DNA of 64,000 nt from an uncultured Prevotellaceae bacterium (lineage in GTDB: Bacteria > Bacteroidota > Bacteroidia > Bacteroidales > Bacteroidaceae): the NCBI GenBank assembly GCA_945865175.1, contig CAMBDA010000006.1, forward strand, positions 1 through 64,000, read 5' to 3'. The position numbers were made by a program, and so were the translations under genes. Below are positions 47,198 through 57,001 of this stretch, in pieces. Every line of letters begins with the position of its first letter. Within the stretch, counting starts at the first letter, position 1. The notes below the pieces were generated by a model. That model had not been told where the DNA came from and ran no database searches. It saw nothing but the letters and a program-made list of their open reading frames with translations.

Positions 47198-47767
47198 ATG
47201 TCTAGAATTGGTAAGTTGCCCATCGCAATCCCCGCTGGTGTCACTGTAAATGTAGACGCAGCCAACGTAGTTACTGTCAAAGGAAGTAAAGGTGAACTGA
47301 AGCAAGCTGTCAACCCCTCTATCATCGTAAAGGTCCAGGATCAGGAAGTGGTGCTGGAGATTGATGAGAAGGCAGACGTTGACGTGAAGCAGAAACAATC
47401 ATATCATGGCCTTTACCGCTCACTCATCCACAACATGGTGGTGGGCGTGTCTGAAGGCTTTAAGAAGCAGCTCGAACTCGTGGGTGTAGGTTACCGCGTG
47501 TCCAACCAGGGTAATCTGCTGGATTTCGCCCTCGGCTACACACATCCCATTCTCTTCCAGCTTCCCGCTGAGATTAAGGTGGAAACCAAGTCAGAGAGAA
47601 ACCAGAATCCTCTCATCACTCTCGAGTCGTGCGACAAGCAGCTGCTGGGTCAGGTTTGTGCAAAAATTCGTTCTTTCCGTATGCCTGAGCCTTACAAGGG
47701 CAAGGGTATCCTGTTCGTTGGCGAACAGATTCGCAGAAAGTCTGGTAAGTCTGCAGGTGCGAAGTAA
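47198..47767 (+). CDS. rplF: 50S ribosomal protein L6
   Basis: 189 residues, MSRIGKLPIAIPAGV start. Two L6 folds are visible, the second ending with MPEPYKGKGILFVGEQIRRK. It stabilises the sarcin-ricin region where EF-G and EF-Tu bind. Confidence 0.98.
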   Translation: MSRIGKLPIAIPAGVTVNVDAANVVTVKGSKGELKQAVNPSIIVKVQDQEVVLEIDEKADVDVKQKQSYHGLYRSLIHNMVVGVSEGFKKQLELVGVGYRVSNQGNLLDFALGYTHPILFQLPAEIKVETKSERNQNPLITLESCDKQLLGQVCAKIRSFRMPEPYKGKGILFVGEQIRRKSGKSAGAK

Positions 47768-47789
47768 TAACTTTTAAACTGAGGAAATC

Positions 47790-48131
47790 ATGATTACTAA
47801 AATAGAAAGACGAATTAAGATTAAATATAGAGTGCGTAACAAGATTTCTGGTACCGCTGAGCGTCCCCGCATGTCAGTGTTCAGAAGCAACAAGCAGATT
47901 TACGTACAGTTTATTAATGATTTGACCGGTACGACCCTTGCCAGCGCTTCTTCTCTCGGATTGGAGAAGTGCGCCAAGAAGGAGCAGGCCGCCCAGGTGG
48001 GTGCCCTTGCTGCCAAGGCAGCCCTGGAAGCTGGCATCGTGACGGTGGTGTTTGACCGCAACGGTTATCTCTACCATGGTCGTGTGAAGGAATTGGCTGA
48101 TGCAGCCCGTAACGGTGGACTTAAATTCTAA
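47790..48131 (+). CDS. rplR: 50S ribosomal protein L18
   Basis: 113 residues, 5S rRNA binding. The core [19 protein letters not shown] and C-terminal [20 protein letters not shown] are typical. Six bases separate it from rpsE. Confidence 0.98.
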   Translation: MITKIERRIKIKYRVRNKISGTAERPRMSVFRSNKQIYVQFINDLTGTTLASASSLGLEKCAKKEQAAQVGALAAKAALEAGIVTVVFDRNGYLYHGRVKELADAARNGGLKF

Positions 48132-48137
48132 TCGAAT

Positions 48138-48650
48138 ATGGCAATGAACAAAGTTAAGATAACTAGCGATCTCGAGCTGAAGGACAGATTGGTTGCTATC
48201 AACCGTGTGACCAAGGTCACCAAGGGTGGTCGTACCTTCACATTCTCAGCCATTGTTGTTGTAGGTAACGAGAACGGCATTATCGGCTGGGGCTTGGGCA
48301 AGGCTGGTGAAGTCACCGCCGCCATCTCAAAGGGTGTGGAGTCGGCCAAGAAAAACCTTATCCAGGTACCCGTGCTCAAGGGCACTGTGCCCCATGAGGC
48401 CACTGCACATTTCGGCGGTGCCGAAGTGCTGATTATGCCGGCTTCTGCAGGTACTGGTGTGGTGGCCGGTGGTGCTATGCGTGCCGTTATGGAGAGCGTG
48501 GGCATTACCGACTGTCTGGCCAAGTCGAAGGGTTCTTCCAACCCTCACAACCTTGTAAAGGCCACAATCGCAGCGCTCGCCGAGATGCGTGACGCACGCA
48601 CCATCGCAGCCAACCGCGGAATTAGTTTGGACAAAGTATTTAGAGGTTAA
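48138..48650 (+). CDS. rpsE: 30S ribosomal protein S5
   Basis: 170 residues. The double-stranded RNA-binding N-domain carries [20 protein letters not shown], the region where spectinomycin-resistance and ambiguity mutations map in E. coli. The C-terminal part has [15 protein letters not shown]. Confidence 0.98.
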   Translation: MAMNKVKITSDLELKDRLVAINRVTKVTKGGRTFTFSAIVVVGNENGIIGWGLGKAGEVTAAISKGVESAKKNLIQVPVLKGTVPHEATAHFGGAEVLIMPASAGTGVVAGGAMRAVMESVGITDCLAKSKGSSNPHNLVKATIAALAEMRDARTIAANRGISLDKVFRG

Positions 48651-48661
48651 CAGATAAGGCA

Positions 48662-48832
48662 ATGATAAAGGTTAAGCAAATCCGGAGCCGTATCCACGCT
48701 CCCCAGAGACAGAAGGCTACTCTCGACACACTGGGCCTGAAGAAACTCAATCAGGTCGTTGAGATTGAGGATACCCCCTCTAACAGAGGCTTGATTAATG
48801 CTGTACATCACCTGGTAACGGTGATTGACTAA
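48662..48832 (+). CDS. rpmD: 50S ribosomal protein L30
   Basis: A 56-residue protein, translated by hand from ATG 48662 to TAA 48830-48832. It starts [18 protein letters not shown] and ends HHLVTVID. The pattern IRSRI...[18 protein letters not shown] is characteristic of L30. It occupies the expected slot between rpsE (11 bases away) and rplO (27 bases). Confidence 0.96.
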   Translation: MIKVKQIRSRIHAPQRQKATLDTLGLKKLNQVVEIEDTPSNRGLINAVHHLVTVID

Positions 48833-48859
48833 TTCATCAACTACTAAATTGATATAAAT

Positions 48860-49306
48860 ATGAAATTACATACTTTGAACCCTGCATTCGGTGCTACACA
48901 CAGCCGTAGAAGAATTGGTCGCGGACCTGGTTCTGGTTTGGGTGGCACTTCTACCCGCGGTCACAAGGGTGCCAAGGCTCGCTCTGGTTACAAGAACAAG
49001 ATTGGTTTTGAAGGTGGCCAGATGCCCTTGCAGCGTCGTTTGCCCAAGTTCGGCTTCAAGAACATCAACCGTGTGGAATATCAGCCCGTCAACCTGTCAG
49101 CACTCCAGGCCTATGCCGAGGCTTCCGGTGCCGCTGCTGTGACAGTGGCTGACCTCGTGGCTGCTGGTGTGGCCAAGAAGAACATGCGTGTCAAAATTCT
49201 TGGCAACGGCACGCTTACTGCCAAGCTCGATGTCACTGCTCATGCTTTCTCTGAATCGGCCAAGGCTGCCATTGAGGCTGTAGGTGGAACCGCTACTAAA
49301 CTCTGA
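48860..49306 (+). CDS. rplO: 50S ribosomal protein L15
   Basis: 148 residues. The Gly-rich N-terminal extension (RRIGRGPGSGLGGTSTRGHK) threads into 23S rRNA, and GFEGGQMPLQRRLPKFGF follows. It is five bases upstream of secY, as in most spc operons. Confidence 0.98.
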   Translation: MKLHTLNPAFGATHSRRRIGRGPGSGLGGTSTRGHKGAKARSGYKNKIGFEGGQMPLQRRLPKFGFKNINRVEYQPVNLSALQAYAEASGAAAVTVADLVAAGVAKKNMRVKILGNGTLTAKLDVTAHAFSESAKAAIEAVGGTATKL

Positions 49307-49311
49307 TTCTG

Positions 49312-50658
49312 ATGAAGAAGTTTATTGAGACTCTAAAGAACATATGGCGTATTGAGGATTTGCGTACACGAATCCTCATTACGCTCGGTTTTGCCGCAAT
49401 TTACCGTTTCGGCTCCTTCGTGGTGCTCCCTGGCATCAACCCTGAGGCCTTGACGGCATTGCGCGAGCAAACCAATACAGGACTCATGTCCCTGTTGAAT
49501 ATGTTCTCCGGAGGCGCGTTCTCCAATGCATCTGTCTTTGCATTGGGTATCATGCCTTACATCTCGGCATCCATTGTCATCCAGCTGTTCGCCTTCGTGG
49601 TCCCCTATTTCCAGAAGATGCAGCGCGAGGGTGAGAGTGGCCGTCGCAAGATGAACCAGTACACTCGCTATCTCACAATCATTATCCTCATTTTCCAGGC
49701 ACCCTTCTATCTCATCAACCTGAAGATGCAGGCTGCCGGCGCGCTCAATCCCGCGCTCGACTGGAACATGTTCATGCTCTCCAGCACCGTCATCCTGGCT
49801 GCAGGCAGCATGTTCATCCTGTGGGTGGGTGAGCGCATCACCGACAAGGGCATCGGCAACGGTGTGTCCCTGATTATCATGCTTGGTATCATCGCTCGTC
49901 TGCCCCAGGCATTCGGCCAGGAGGTGGTGAGCCGTCTGAACAATGTTTCTGGCGGCGGACTCATCATGTTCCTTGTAGAGATTCTCTTATTGTTTGTGGT
50001 TATCCTGGGTGCTATCCTGCTGGTTCAGGGTACACGCAAGGTGCCTGTTCAGTATGCCAAACGTATGTACGGCGGTCAGCAGGTAGGCGGTGTACGCCAG
50101 TACATCCCCATCAAGGTGTTTGCTGCCAACGTGATGCCTATTATCTTTGCTCAGGCAATCATGTTCATTCCTGTCACGCTGGTGGGTTTCCTCACTGACG
50201 GACAGAGCATTTCACCCGTGTTGATGGCGCTGAGCGACCACACCAGCTGGGGATACAATCTCCTCTTCGCTCTGTTGATTGTCGCGTTTACCTATTTTTA
50301 TACTGCCATTACACTGAATCCCGTGCAGATGGCCGAGGACATGAAGCGTAACAACGGCTTTATCCCTGGTGTGCGTCCTGGCAAGGACACCAGCGACTAC
50401 CTCGATGGTATCATGGAGCGCATCACCTTCCCCGGTTCTCTGTTCTTGGCTGTGATTGCCTGTATGCCCGCTTTTGCAGGCCTGCTCAATGTACAGCCTG
50501 AGTTTGCACAGTTCTTCGGCGGCACGTCGCTGCTGATCCTCGTGGGTGTTGTGCTTGATACACTCCAGCAGATTGAGAGTCACTTGCTGATGCGCCATTA
50601 CGACGGTTTGATGAGCAGCGGACGCATTCATGGACGTTCGGGCGTGTATGCACAGTAA
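49312..50658 (+). CDS. secY: preprotein translocase channel subunit SecY
   Basis: A 448-residue inner-membrane protein with ten predicted helices; it forms the SecYEG pore for export and membrane insertion. Recognisable motifs are GIMPYISASIVIQL (helix 2 region), ITDKGIGNGVSLIIMLGI and the cytosolic loop RKVPVQYAKRMYGG. The last cytosolic part DTLQQIESHLLMRHYDGL is typical. Unlike many bacteria, no adenylate kinase gene lies between it and map. Confidence 0.98.
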   Translation: MKKFIETLKNIWRIEDLRTRILITLGFAAIYRFGSFVVLPGINPEALTALREQTNTGLMSLLNMFSGGAFSNASVFALGIMPYISASIVIQLFAFVVPYFQKMQREGESGRRKMNQYTRYLTIIILIFQAPFYLINLKMQAAGALNPALDWNMFMLSSTVILAAGSMFILWVGERITDKGIGNGVSLIIMLGIIARLPQAFGQEVVSRLNNVSGGGLIMFLVEILLLFVVILGAILLVQGTRKVPVQYAKRMYGGQQVGGVRQYIPIKVFAANVMPIIFAQAIMFIPVTLVGFLTDGQSISPVLMALSDHTSWGYNLLFALLIVAFTYFYTAITLNPVQMAEDMKRNNGFIPGVRPGKDTSDYLDGIMERITFPGSLFLAVIACMPAFAGLLNVQPEFAQFFGGTSLLILVGVVLDTLQQIESHLLMRHYDGLMSSGRIHGRSGVYAQ

Positions 50659-50674
50659 TATTGAATAAAGAAAG

Positions 50675-51451
50675 ATGATATTTCTCAAGACAGAGGATGA
50701 GATAGCGCTCATGCGAAAGGCCAACTTGCTGGTGGGTAGCACCCTTGCCGAGATAGGCAGGGCCGTAAGGCCGGGTGTGACCACAAAGCAGTTGGACAAA
50801 CTGGCTGACACGTTTATCCGCGACCATGGTGCGATGCCCACGTTTCTGGGTTTCCCCAATCCGTATGGACAACCCTTTCCAGCCAGCATCTGCACTTCTG
50901 TCAATGGTCAGGTGGTGCATGGCATCCCCACAGACGAACCCCTCAAGGAGGGTGATATTGTGTCGGTGGATTGCGGCGCGCTTTTGGACGGTTTCAACGG
51001 AGATTCTTGCTACACGTTCTGTGTGGGCGAGATTTCGGAGGAGGTCCGCTCATTCCTGGCCACGGTGAAGGAATCGCTCTATAAGGGTATCGAGGCCGCC
51101 TGTGCTGGACACAGGGTTGGCGACATCGGACATGCGGTGCAGAGCCATTGCGAGGCCGCAGGCTACGGAGTGGTACGTGAGTTCGTAGGACATGGCATTG
51201 GTCGTGAGATGCACGAAGACCCCATGATTCCTAATTATGGCCGTCGTGGGAACGGGGCATTGCTGAAGAACGGCATGTGCATTGCCATAGAGCCCATGAT
51301 TACCATGGGCTCGCGCGAGGTGATGCTGCAACCCGACCGTTGGACGGTGTGCACGCGGGATGGAAGCGTAGCTGCCCATTTCGAGCACACGATAGCCATC
51401 CATGGAGGCAAGCCCGACATCTTATCCAGTTTTGACGAAATAGAACAGTAA
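50675..51451 (+). CDS. map: methionine aminopeptidase, type I
   Basis: A 258-residue dinuclear metalloprotease removing N-terminal Met. Metal-ligand segments are visible: [15 protein letters not shown] (two Asp), [10 protein letters not shown] (His), AIEPM (Glu) and FEHTIAI (Glu). It has no N-terminal extension. It lies 16 bases after secY and 20 before infA. Confidence 0.97.
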   Translation: MIFLKTEDEIALMRKANLLVGSTLAEIGRAVRPGVTTKQLDKLADTFIRDHGAMPTFLGFPNPYGQPFPASICTSVNGQVVHGIPTDEPLKEGDIVSVDCGALLDGFNGDSCYTFCVGEISEEVRSFLATVKESLYKGIEAACAGHRVGDIGHAVQSHCEAAGYGVVREFVGHGIGREMHEDPMIPNYGRRGNGALLKNGMCIAIEPMITMGSREVMLQPDRWTVCTRDGSVAAHFEHTIAIHGGKPDILSSFDEIEQ

Positions 51452-51471
51452 AAATATTCAAATTATCGCGC

Positions 51472-51690
51472 ATGGCAAAGCAAGCAGTTATTGAACAGGA
51501 TGGTGTGATTGTGGAATCATTGTCCAACGCAATGTTCCGTGTAGAACTTGAAATCGGTGCCAAGATTATCTGCAACATCAGCGGCAAGATGAGGATGCAC
51601 TATATCAAGATTCTTCCCGGTGACAAGGTGAAAGTGGAGATGAGTCCATATGACCTCACGAAGGGTCGCATCGTATTCAGATATAAATAA
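51472..51690 (+). CDS. infA: translation initiation factor IF-1
   Basis: 72 residues, an S1-type OB fold: [20 protein letters not shown] start and [20 protein letters not shown] in the middle, ending [10 protein letters not shown]. Occupies the ribosomal A site during initiation. Placed between map and rpmJ as usual. Confidence 0.98.
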   Translation: MAKQAVIEQDGVIVESLSNAMFRVELEIGAKIICNISGKMRMHYIKILPGDKVKVEMSPYDLTKGRIVFRYK

Positions 51691-51700
51691 TACAATAGAT

Positions 51701-51817
51701 ATGAAAACAAGAGCTTCTTTAAAAAAGCGTTCCGCAGATTGCAAGATTGTACGCCGCAAGGGACGTTTGTATGTGATTAACAAGAAAAACCCCAAGATGA
51801 AGATGCGTCAGGGTTAA
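51701..51817 (+). CDS. rpmJ: 50S ribosomal protein L36 (zinc-independent form)
   Basis: A 38-residue protein translated by hand from ATG 51701 to TAA 51815-51817: it begins [19 protein letters not shown] and ends PKMKMRQG. Only one cysteine of the usual CxxC...C...H zinc set remains, so this is the zinc-free version. It lies ten bases after infA. Confidence 0.96.
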   Translation: MKTRASLKKRSADCKIVRRKGRLYVINKKNPKMKMRQG

Positions 51818-51844
51818 ATTATTGCAAATGAAATAAGTTATTAT

Positions 51845-52225
51845 ATGGCAATTAGAATTGTTGGTGTTGATTTGCCTCAGAATAAGAGAGGCGAAATCGC
51901 TTTGACCTATATTTTTGGAATAGGTCGCAGTAGCTCAGCCAAGATCTTGGAGAAGGCTGGTGTCGACAAGGACAAGAAGGTATGTGATTGGACCGATGAC
52001 GAAGCCGGCAAGATTCGCGAGATTATCGGTTCGGAGTACAAGGTAGAGGGAGACCTGCGCAGTGAAATCTCTCTCAACATTAAGCGACTGATGGATATCG
52101 GTTGTTATCGTGGAGTTCGTCATCGTAATGGTTTGCCTGTTCGCGGTCAGAGCACCAAGAACAACGCCCGCACACGCAAGGGCAAGAAGAAGACCGTTGC
52201 AAATAAGAAAAAGGCTACTAAATAA
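51845..52225 (+). CDS. rpsM: 30S ribosomal protein S13
   Basis: 126 residues: [21 protein letters not shown] start, then [22 protein letters not shown]. The Lys-rich tail ([15 protein letters not shown]) reaches toward the P-site tRNA. First ribosomal gene of the alpha section. Confidence 0.98.
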   Translation: MAIRIVGVDLPQNKRGEIALTYIFGIGRSSSAKILEKAGVDKDKKVCDWTDDEAGKIREIIGSEYKVEGDLRSEISLNIKRLMDIGCYRGVRHRNGLPVRGQSTKNNARTRKGKKKTVANKKKATK

Positions 52226-52233
52226 TAATTGAT

Positions 52234-52623
52234 ATGGCAAAGAAAACAGTCGCAGTAAAGAAGAGAGTTGTTAAGGTTGACGCTATGGGTCAGCTTCATG
52301 TTCACAGCTCTTTCAACAACATCATTGTATCTTTGGCCAACAGTGAAGGCCAGGTCATTTCATGGTCATCTGCTGGTAAGATGGGATTCCGTGGCTCCAA
52401 GAAGAACACTCCCTATGCTGCCCAGATGGCAGCCAAGGACTGCTCCAAGGTGGCATACGACCTGGGCCTACGCAAGGTGAAGGCCTATATCAAAGGTCCC
52501 GGCAACGGTCGCGAATCTGCTATCCGTACCGTACATGAGGCCGGAATCGAAGTGGTTGAGATTATTGATGTTACTCCGCTTCCACACAATGGATGCCGTC
52601 CTCCTAAGAGACGCAGAGTATAA
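52234..52623 (+). CDS. rpsK: 30S ribosomal protein S11
   Basis: 129 residues with [24 protein letters not shown] at the platform-binding face and C-terminal [18 protein letters not shown]. Eight bases after rpsM. Confidence 0.98.
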   Translation: MAKKTVAVKKRVVKVDAMGQLHVHSSFNNIIVSLANSEGQVISWSSAGKMGFRGSKKNTPYAAQMAAKDCSKVAYDLGLRKVKAYIKGPGNGRESAIRTVHEAGIEVVEIIDVTPLPHNGCRPPKRRRV

Positions 52624-52670
52624 TCAATCACAATGATTTTGTTTTTAATTTAATGTAATACAGTAGTAAT

Positions 52671-53276
52671 ATGGCAAGATATATTGGACCTAAATCTAGA
52701 ATAGCCCGCCGCTTTGGCGAGCCTATCTTCGGTGCTGACAAGGTGCTTTCCAAGAGAAACTTCCCCCCTGGCCAGCATGGAAATTCACGCAGAAGAAAGT
52801 CATCCGAATATGGTATCATGCTGGCCGAGAAGCAGAAGGCCAAGTATACCTATGGTGTGCTGGAGAAGCAGTTCCGCATCATGTTCGAAAAGGCTTCCCG
52901 CATGAGCGGTGTGACGGGTGAAATCCTGCTGCAGAGCCTTGAAAGCCGCTTGGACAACATCGTGTACCGCTTGGGTATTGCTCCCACCCGTGCCGCTGCC
53001 CGTCAGTTGGTCAACCACAAGCACATTGTGGTCGACGGCAAGGTTGTGGGTATTCCTTCTTACAGCGTAAAGCCTGGCCAGATTGTTGGAGTACGCGAGC
53101 GCAGCAAGAGCCTTGAGACAGTGCAGGCTGCTTTGGCTGGTTTCAACCACAGCAAGTATCCTTGGTTGGAGTGGGATGAGAACCAGAAGAGCGGTAAGTA
53201 TCTGCACAAGCCCGAACGTGCCGATATTCCCGAGAATATTAAAGAGCAATTGATCGTTGAGTTGTATTCTAAATAA
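52671..53276 (+). CDS. rpsD: 30S ribosomal protein S4
   Basis: 201 residues. The S4 RNA-binding domain is seen as [30 protein letters not shown], preceded by [11 protein letters not shown]. The N-terminal zinc-ligand cysteines of some S4 proteins are missing ([20 protein letters not shown]), consistent with the zinc-free forms of S14 and L36 nearby. Confidence 0.98.
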   Translation: MARYIGPKSRIARRFGEPIFGADKVLSKRNFPPGQHGNSRRRKSSEYGIMLAEKQKAKYTYGVLEKQFRIMFEKASRMSGVTGEILLQSLESRLDNIVYRLGIAPTRAAARQLVNHKHIVVDGKVVGIPSYSVKPGQIVGVRERSKSLETVQAALAGFNHSKYPWLEWDENQKSGKYLHKPERADIPENIKEQLIVELYSK

Positions 53277-53285
53277 TAATTAAGG

Positions 53286-54278
53286 ATGGCGATATTAGCA
53301 TTTCAAAAACCCGATAAAGTGGTAATGTTGGAGGCGGACGAGAAGTATGGAAAGTTTGAATTTCGTCCTCTCGAGGGTGGATTTGGTACGACCATAGGTA
53401 ATGCTTTGCGCCGCATACTCCTCTCTTCACTCGATGGCTATGCCATCAATACCGTGGCTATAGCAGGCGTTGAGCACGAGTTCGCTACCGTGCCTGGCGT
53501 GAAAGAGGATGTCACCAACATTATCTTGAATTTGAAGCAAGTTCGATTCAAGCATGTGATAGAAGAATTCGAGAACGAGAAAGTTAGCGTTACGGTTGAG
53601 AATACTACGGTGCTCACGGCCGGTGACTTCAATAAGTATCTGACTGGATTTGAAGTGTTAAACCCTGAATTAGTTATTTGCCATTTAGATGCCAAAGCAA
53701 CGATGCAGATAGAGATTTCCATCAACAAAGGACGTGGCTATGTGGATGCCGATGAAAACCGCGCCTATTGTACTGATGTGAATGTCATACCTATCGATTC
53801 AATATACACTCCTATCAGGAATGTCAAGTATTCTGTCGAAAACTTCCGCGTAGAACAGAAGACCGACTACGAGAAACTCATACTTGAGATTTCCACGGAC
53901 GGTTCCATACACCCGAAGGACGCACTGAAGGAGGCCGCTCGTATCCTGATCCATCATTTCATGCTCTTCTCCGACGAACGTATCACCCTCGACAATGCAG
54001 ATGCAGAAACCAACGAGGAGTTTGACGAGGAAGTGCTCCACATGCGCCAGCTGCTCAAGCAGAAGCTCACCGACATGGACCTGTCCGTGCGCGCGCTCAA
54101 CTGCTTGAAGGCAGCCGATGTGGAGACGCTGGGTGATTTGGTTCAGTACAACAAGACCGACCTGCTCAAGTTCCGCAACTTCGGTAAGAAATCGCTCACT
54201 GAGCTTGATGATTTGCTAGAGAGTCTGAATCTGTCGTTTGGAACTGATATTTCAAAATATAAACTTGATAAAGATTAA
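53286..54278 (+). CDS. rpoA: DNA-directed RNA polymerase alpha subunit
   Basis: 330 residues. The N-terminal dimerisation domain includes [21 protein letters not shown] linker follows, then the C-terminal domain (about 255-320) with the helix-hairpin-helix [20 protein letters not shown] that binds UP elements and activators. It lies nine bases after rpsD. Confidence 0.98.
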   Translation: MAILAFQKPDKVVMLEADEKYGKFEFRPLEGGFGTTIGNALRRILLSSLDGYAINTVAIAGVEHEFATVPGVKEDVTNIILNLKQVRFKHVIEEFENEKVSVTVENTTVLTAGDFNKYLTGFEVLNPELVICHLDAKATMQIEISINKGRGYVDADENRAYCTDVNVIPIDSIYTPIRNVKYSVENFRVEQKTDYEKLILEISTDGSIHPKDALKEAARILIHHFMLFSDERITLDNADAETNEEFDEEVLHMRQLLKQKLTDMDLSVRALNCLKAADVETLGDLVQYNKTDLLKFRNFGKKSLTELDDLLESLNLSFGTDISKYKLDKD

Positions 54279-54281
54279 AAA

Positions 54282-54767
54282 ATGAGACATAATAAGAAAT
54301 TCAACCATCTGAGCCGTACTGCATCCCACAGAAGCGCTATGTTGTCCAACATGGCTGTATCTCTGATCATGCACAAAAGAATCACTACGACTCTCGCCAA
54401 GGCAAAAGCCCTGAAGAAGTATGTTGAGCCGCTTGTAACCAAGTGCAAGCAGGACACTACCAATTCTCGTCGTGTTGTCTTCAGCTACTTGCAGGACAAG
54501 TATGCCGTCACCGAACTGTTCACCACTGTCGCTGCTAAGGTGGGCGACCGTCCCGGTGGCTATACACGCATCATCAAGACTGGCTTCCGTGCCAGTGACA
54601 ATGCACCCATGTGCTTCATTGAACTGGTTGACTTTGATGAGAACATGGCCAAGACTGCAAAGAAGGCTAAGCGTACACGCCGTTCTTCTAAGAAGGCTTC
54701 CGATGCCGCTACAACTTCTGAGACAGAAGTTCCCGTAGTAGAATCAACTACTGAAAACGCTGAATAA
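54282..54767 (+). CDS. rplQ: 50S ribosomal protein L17
   Basis: 161 residues, longer than the E. coli protein (127). The core [24 protein letters not shown] is standard. The extra 35-40 residues at the C-terminus are first basic ([14 protein letters not shown]) and then acidic and Thr/Ser-rich ([17 protein letters not shown]). Last gene of the cluster, followed by a strong terminator. Confidence 0.98.
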   Translation: MRHNKKFNHLSRTASHRSAMLSNMAVSLIMHKRITTTLAKAKALKKYVEPLVTKCKQDTTNSRRVVFSYLQDKYAVTELFTTVAAKVGDRPGGYTRIIKTGFRASDNAPMCFIELVDFDENMAKTAKKAKRTRRSSKKASDAATTSETEVPVVESTTENAE

Positions 54768-54790
54768 TTCTAAGTTGCAATAAGTTTCGG

Positions 54791-54823
54791 GCTCATCATC
54801 TGCGAAAGATGGTGAGCTTTTTT
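54791..54823 (+). terminator. terminator of the ribosomal supercluster
   Basis: GCTCATCATCT (54791-54801), loop GCGAA, AGATGGTGAGC (54807-54817), then six T. One G-U pair in an 11-bp stem. Confidence 0.92.
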
Positions 54824-54979
54824 GTATGTCGGACATGAAACTAACCTAACTGGCTCATACTAGGTTGCGGGTATTTAATGCTAAGCGAAGCGGGTGACAA
54901 GTCGTTGCCGGTAGAGAAAATAAGTAGATGCAGGGATGAAAAAAGTGGTGAAACTGTGCGATTTTTCGGAAATTATTGT

Positions 54980-54987
54980 TAACTTTG
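54980..54987 (+). promoter_or_regulatory. -7 element for the serine hydrolase
   Basis: TAACTTTG matches the consensus; the -33 position (about 54956) has only TGTG. Predicted leader is about 73 bases. The remaining 54824-54979 stretch shows nothing I can name. Confidence 0.5.
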
Positions 54988-55066
54988 TGCGCTGAATGCT
55001 GTTTTTCAGCTGTCTAACCTTAATAAGAAACCATAAATTGTACGAACTGTTAAAATTGAATTTGTT

Positions 55067-56284
55067 ATGAAACGTGTTTTTCTATTGCTAGCTCTGGCGT
55101 GCTGTCTGACGGCATCTGCCAGGACCAAAGTCATCAACTCCAAGACCACCTTTGCACAGGAGGTGTTGCAGCCCTTTGTCGACAGCGGGGCATTGGCGGG
55201 TGCCATCAGTGTGTTCTACAACGACGGTGTACAGGAGACCTGCTGCATCGGATATGCCGATGTGGAGAAGAAACGTCCCATCACGATGGACAATGTGTTC
55301 ATGCAGTGCTCTCAGACGAAGGGTTTCTGCGGTGTCACCATCGCCAAGTTGGTGGAGGAAGGCAAGCTCTCGCTCGATGACCCTGTGTCGAAATACCTGC
55401 ATGAGTTTGCCGATCTGTGGGTGTTGGACGGTGAGAAAGACGGAGTGAAGACCCTCCACAAGGCCAAGAACGTGCTTACGGTACGGATGGTGCTTAACCA
55501 TACTGGAGGTTTCCCCTTTGAAATCAGCGCCAAGCGTGCTGACGTGCGTGGCGGCGGTTGGTCGGGTGGCGCACCCATCCGCCAGGTGGCTTCCATTGCT
55601 GCTGCTTCTCCCCTGATGTTTGAGCCGGGCACGCGCGACCTGTATTCCAATACGGGCATTGACATAGGTGCCGCTGTGGTGGAGGCCATTACGGGCATGA
55701 GATGGGAGCAGTATCTCAAGCAGGAGGTGTTGGAGCCGCTGGGCATGAAATCTACCTGGTTTTGGCCCTCTGACAAGCAGTTGAAGACCAAGGTGGAACT
55801 TTACGACACACAGGAGAACGGCCCCGCCAAGTGGTGCTATGAGGCAGATTGGGAACAGCGTCCTTATAACGATTCCCATGTCTTTGCCTCCGCCGGTGCC
55901 GGTCTCTGGACAACGGCCAACGACCAGCTCAAGTTTTACAAGATGTTGATGAACCTGGGCGTGGGTGACAACGGGGTGCGCATTCTCAAGGAGGAGACTG
56001 TGAAGAACCTGCTGGCAGTATCCACGCGTCCTCAGGGTAGGGGTGGCTATTCGCTTGGTCTTTCCGCCCCCGAGAAGGACGGTGAGAACGAATGGTTCGG
56101 GCACGGTGGCGCGTGGGGCACCAACTGTGCGGTGAACTGGCACAAGAAACAACTGAAACTGTGGGTGGTGCAACTGCGTGGTCCCCAGCCCTGGAATGCT
56201 CCTATGGGTAAGGCTGCCGAGAAGTTTTTCTCACAGGATGTGAATGCTTCGGGCGTGAATGCCTTCACCGGACGCACGAAATAA
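55067..56284 (+). CDS. exported serine hydrolase of the beta-lactamase/class C family
   Basis: A 405-residue protein with signal peptide (VFLLLALACCLTASA). The catalytic triad motifs of the penicillin-recognising fold are present: SQTK (Ser82, Lys85), YSN (Tyr193, Asn195), and HGG (346-348) in the position of the KTG triad. HGG in place of KTG is typical of esterase or peptidase relatives rather than antibiotic-hydrolysing enzymes. Likely acts in the periplasm on a peptide, peptidoglycan fragment or ester. Probably monocistronic or shared with the small gene 52 bases later. Confidence 0.88.
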   Translation: MKRVFLLLALACCLTASARTKVINSKTTFAQEVLQPFVDSGALAGAISVFYNDGVQETCCIGYADVEKKRPITMDNVFMQCSQTKGFCGVTIAKLVEEGKLSLDDPVSKYLHEFADLWVLDGEKDGVKTLHKAKNVLTVRMVLNHTGGFPFEISAKRADVRGGGWSGGAPIRQVASIAAASPLMFEPGTRDLYSNTGIDIGAAVVEAITGMRWEQYLKQEVLEPLGMKSTWFWPSDKQLKTKVELYDTQENGPAKWCYEADWEQRPYNDSHVFASAGAGLWTTANDQLKFYKMLMNLGVGDNGVRILKEETVKNLLAVSTRPQGRGGYSLGLSAPEKDGENEWFGHGGAWGTNCAVNWHKKQLKLWVVQLRGPQPWNAPMGKAAEKFFSQDVNASGVNAFTGRTK

Positions 56285-56336
56285 GGAAAGAACGGATTAG
56301 TCCCCGGATGGAAGCACACAAGAGGATATTGAAGAA

Positions 56337-56618
56337 ATGGAAAGAAAAGTTAGCAAGAGAGACTTGCAATGGCAGGAAAAGTATGAGCAGATAAAGGTGT
56401 ATATCACCGAGCATCGGCACTTACCGAGCAAGAAGAGGCAGGTGAATAGAGGCCTGCGAAACTGGTGGAAATACAATTGCCGGCTGGTGAAGCGGGGTAA
56501 GATTAGCACCGAGCGCCTGGCGCTGCTCAGAGCGCTGAGCGAGATGAGGGACCTTCAGGAAAATGAAGGGATGCTCTTCCGCATGTCGACTGCGCAGACA
56601 GGCAATCAGGACAAATGA
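56337..56618 (+). CDS. small helicase-associated-domain protein
   Basis: 93 residues. The middle matches the helicase-associated (HA) fold, with the pattern QWQEKYEQIKVYITEHRHLP, then LRNWWKYNCRLVKRGKISTE and RLALLRAL: three helices with conserved Trp, common in Bacteroidetes as stand-alone small proteins. It could bind nucleic acid. No signal peptide and no promoter of its own found; it may be read with the upstream hydrolase. Confidence 0.6.
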   Translation: MERKVSKRDLQWQEKYEQIKVYITEHRHLPSKKRQVNRGLRNWWKYNCRLVKRGKISTERLALLRALSEMRDLQENEGMLFRMSTAQTGNQDK

Positions 56619-56929
56619 ACTGCCCTCTTTCAGATAGGGTGTCCAAAATAGTCGTTTCATTCGTGACGATTTGGCAATCCATATTCTCTTGTATTCTAAG
56701 CTCCGATATGAAACTATTCCGCCCCCTCAAGGCTTCGGGGAGAGGGGGATTCATGGTACACAGGGCGTGAGCCCTATCAACTGTGGAAACCAACCATCCT
56801 AAGCCCCGAGGGGGCTTAGGAGGCCAAAAACAAAGGAACAGAACAGAATGAAAATGCCCTGATTTTCAGGGTAAGAAAGAGCCTCTTCATACTGTTTCTG
56901 TTTCTTTTTATACATTTTTTGTGCAAATT
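56619..56929. other. intergenic stretch with a GC-rich hairpin, left of the integrated element
   Basis: No gene. CCTAAGCCCC (56798-56807) and GGGGCTTAGG (56811-56820) form a 10-bp stem with a 3-base loop. The 15 bases AAGCCCCGAGGGGGC at 56801-56815 recur at 60449-60463 on the other side of the element, where they belong to dispersed repeat copy B. A GC-rich stretch (56729-56752) is followed by AT-rich sequence toward the element boundary. Confidence 0.6.
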
Positions 56930-56947
56930 TTGAGCCCTATTTGAGCC
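56930..56947 (+). repeat. left 18-bp direct repeat (candidate attL) in an iteron-like array
   Basis: TTGAGCCCTATTTGAGCC, identical to 60371-60388. It continues into a third, degenerate unit (CTATTTGCGCC), so TTTGAGCCCTA recurs with an 11-base period. It lies 20 bases before the -7 element of the integrase gene. Confidence 0.7.
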
Positions 56948-56966
56948 CTATTTGCGCCTTTATTAT

Positions 56967-56974
56967 TACCTTTG
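56967..56974 (+). promoter_or_regulatory. -7 element for the integrase gene
   Basis: TACCTTTG. The nearest TTTG (56940-56943) is inside the direct repeat and 23 bases away, so binding of the repeat could regulate this promoter. The leader is A-rich and short. Confidence 0.5.
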
Positions 56975-57001
56975 CATCGTAATTAAGCAAAAAGGAAAGA
57001 C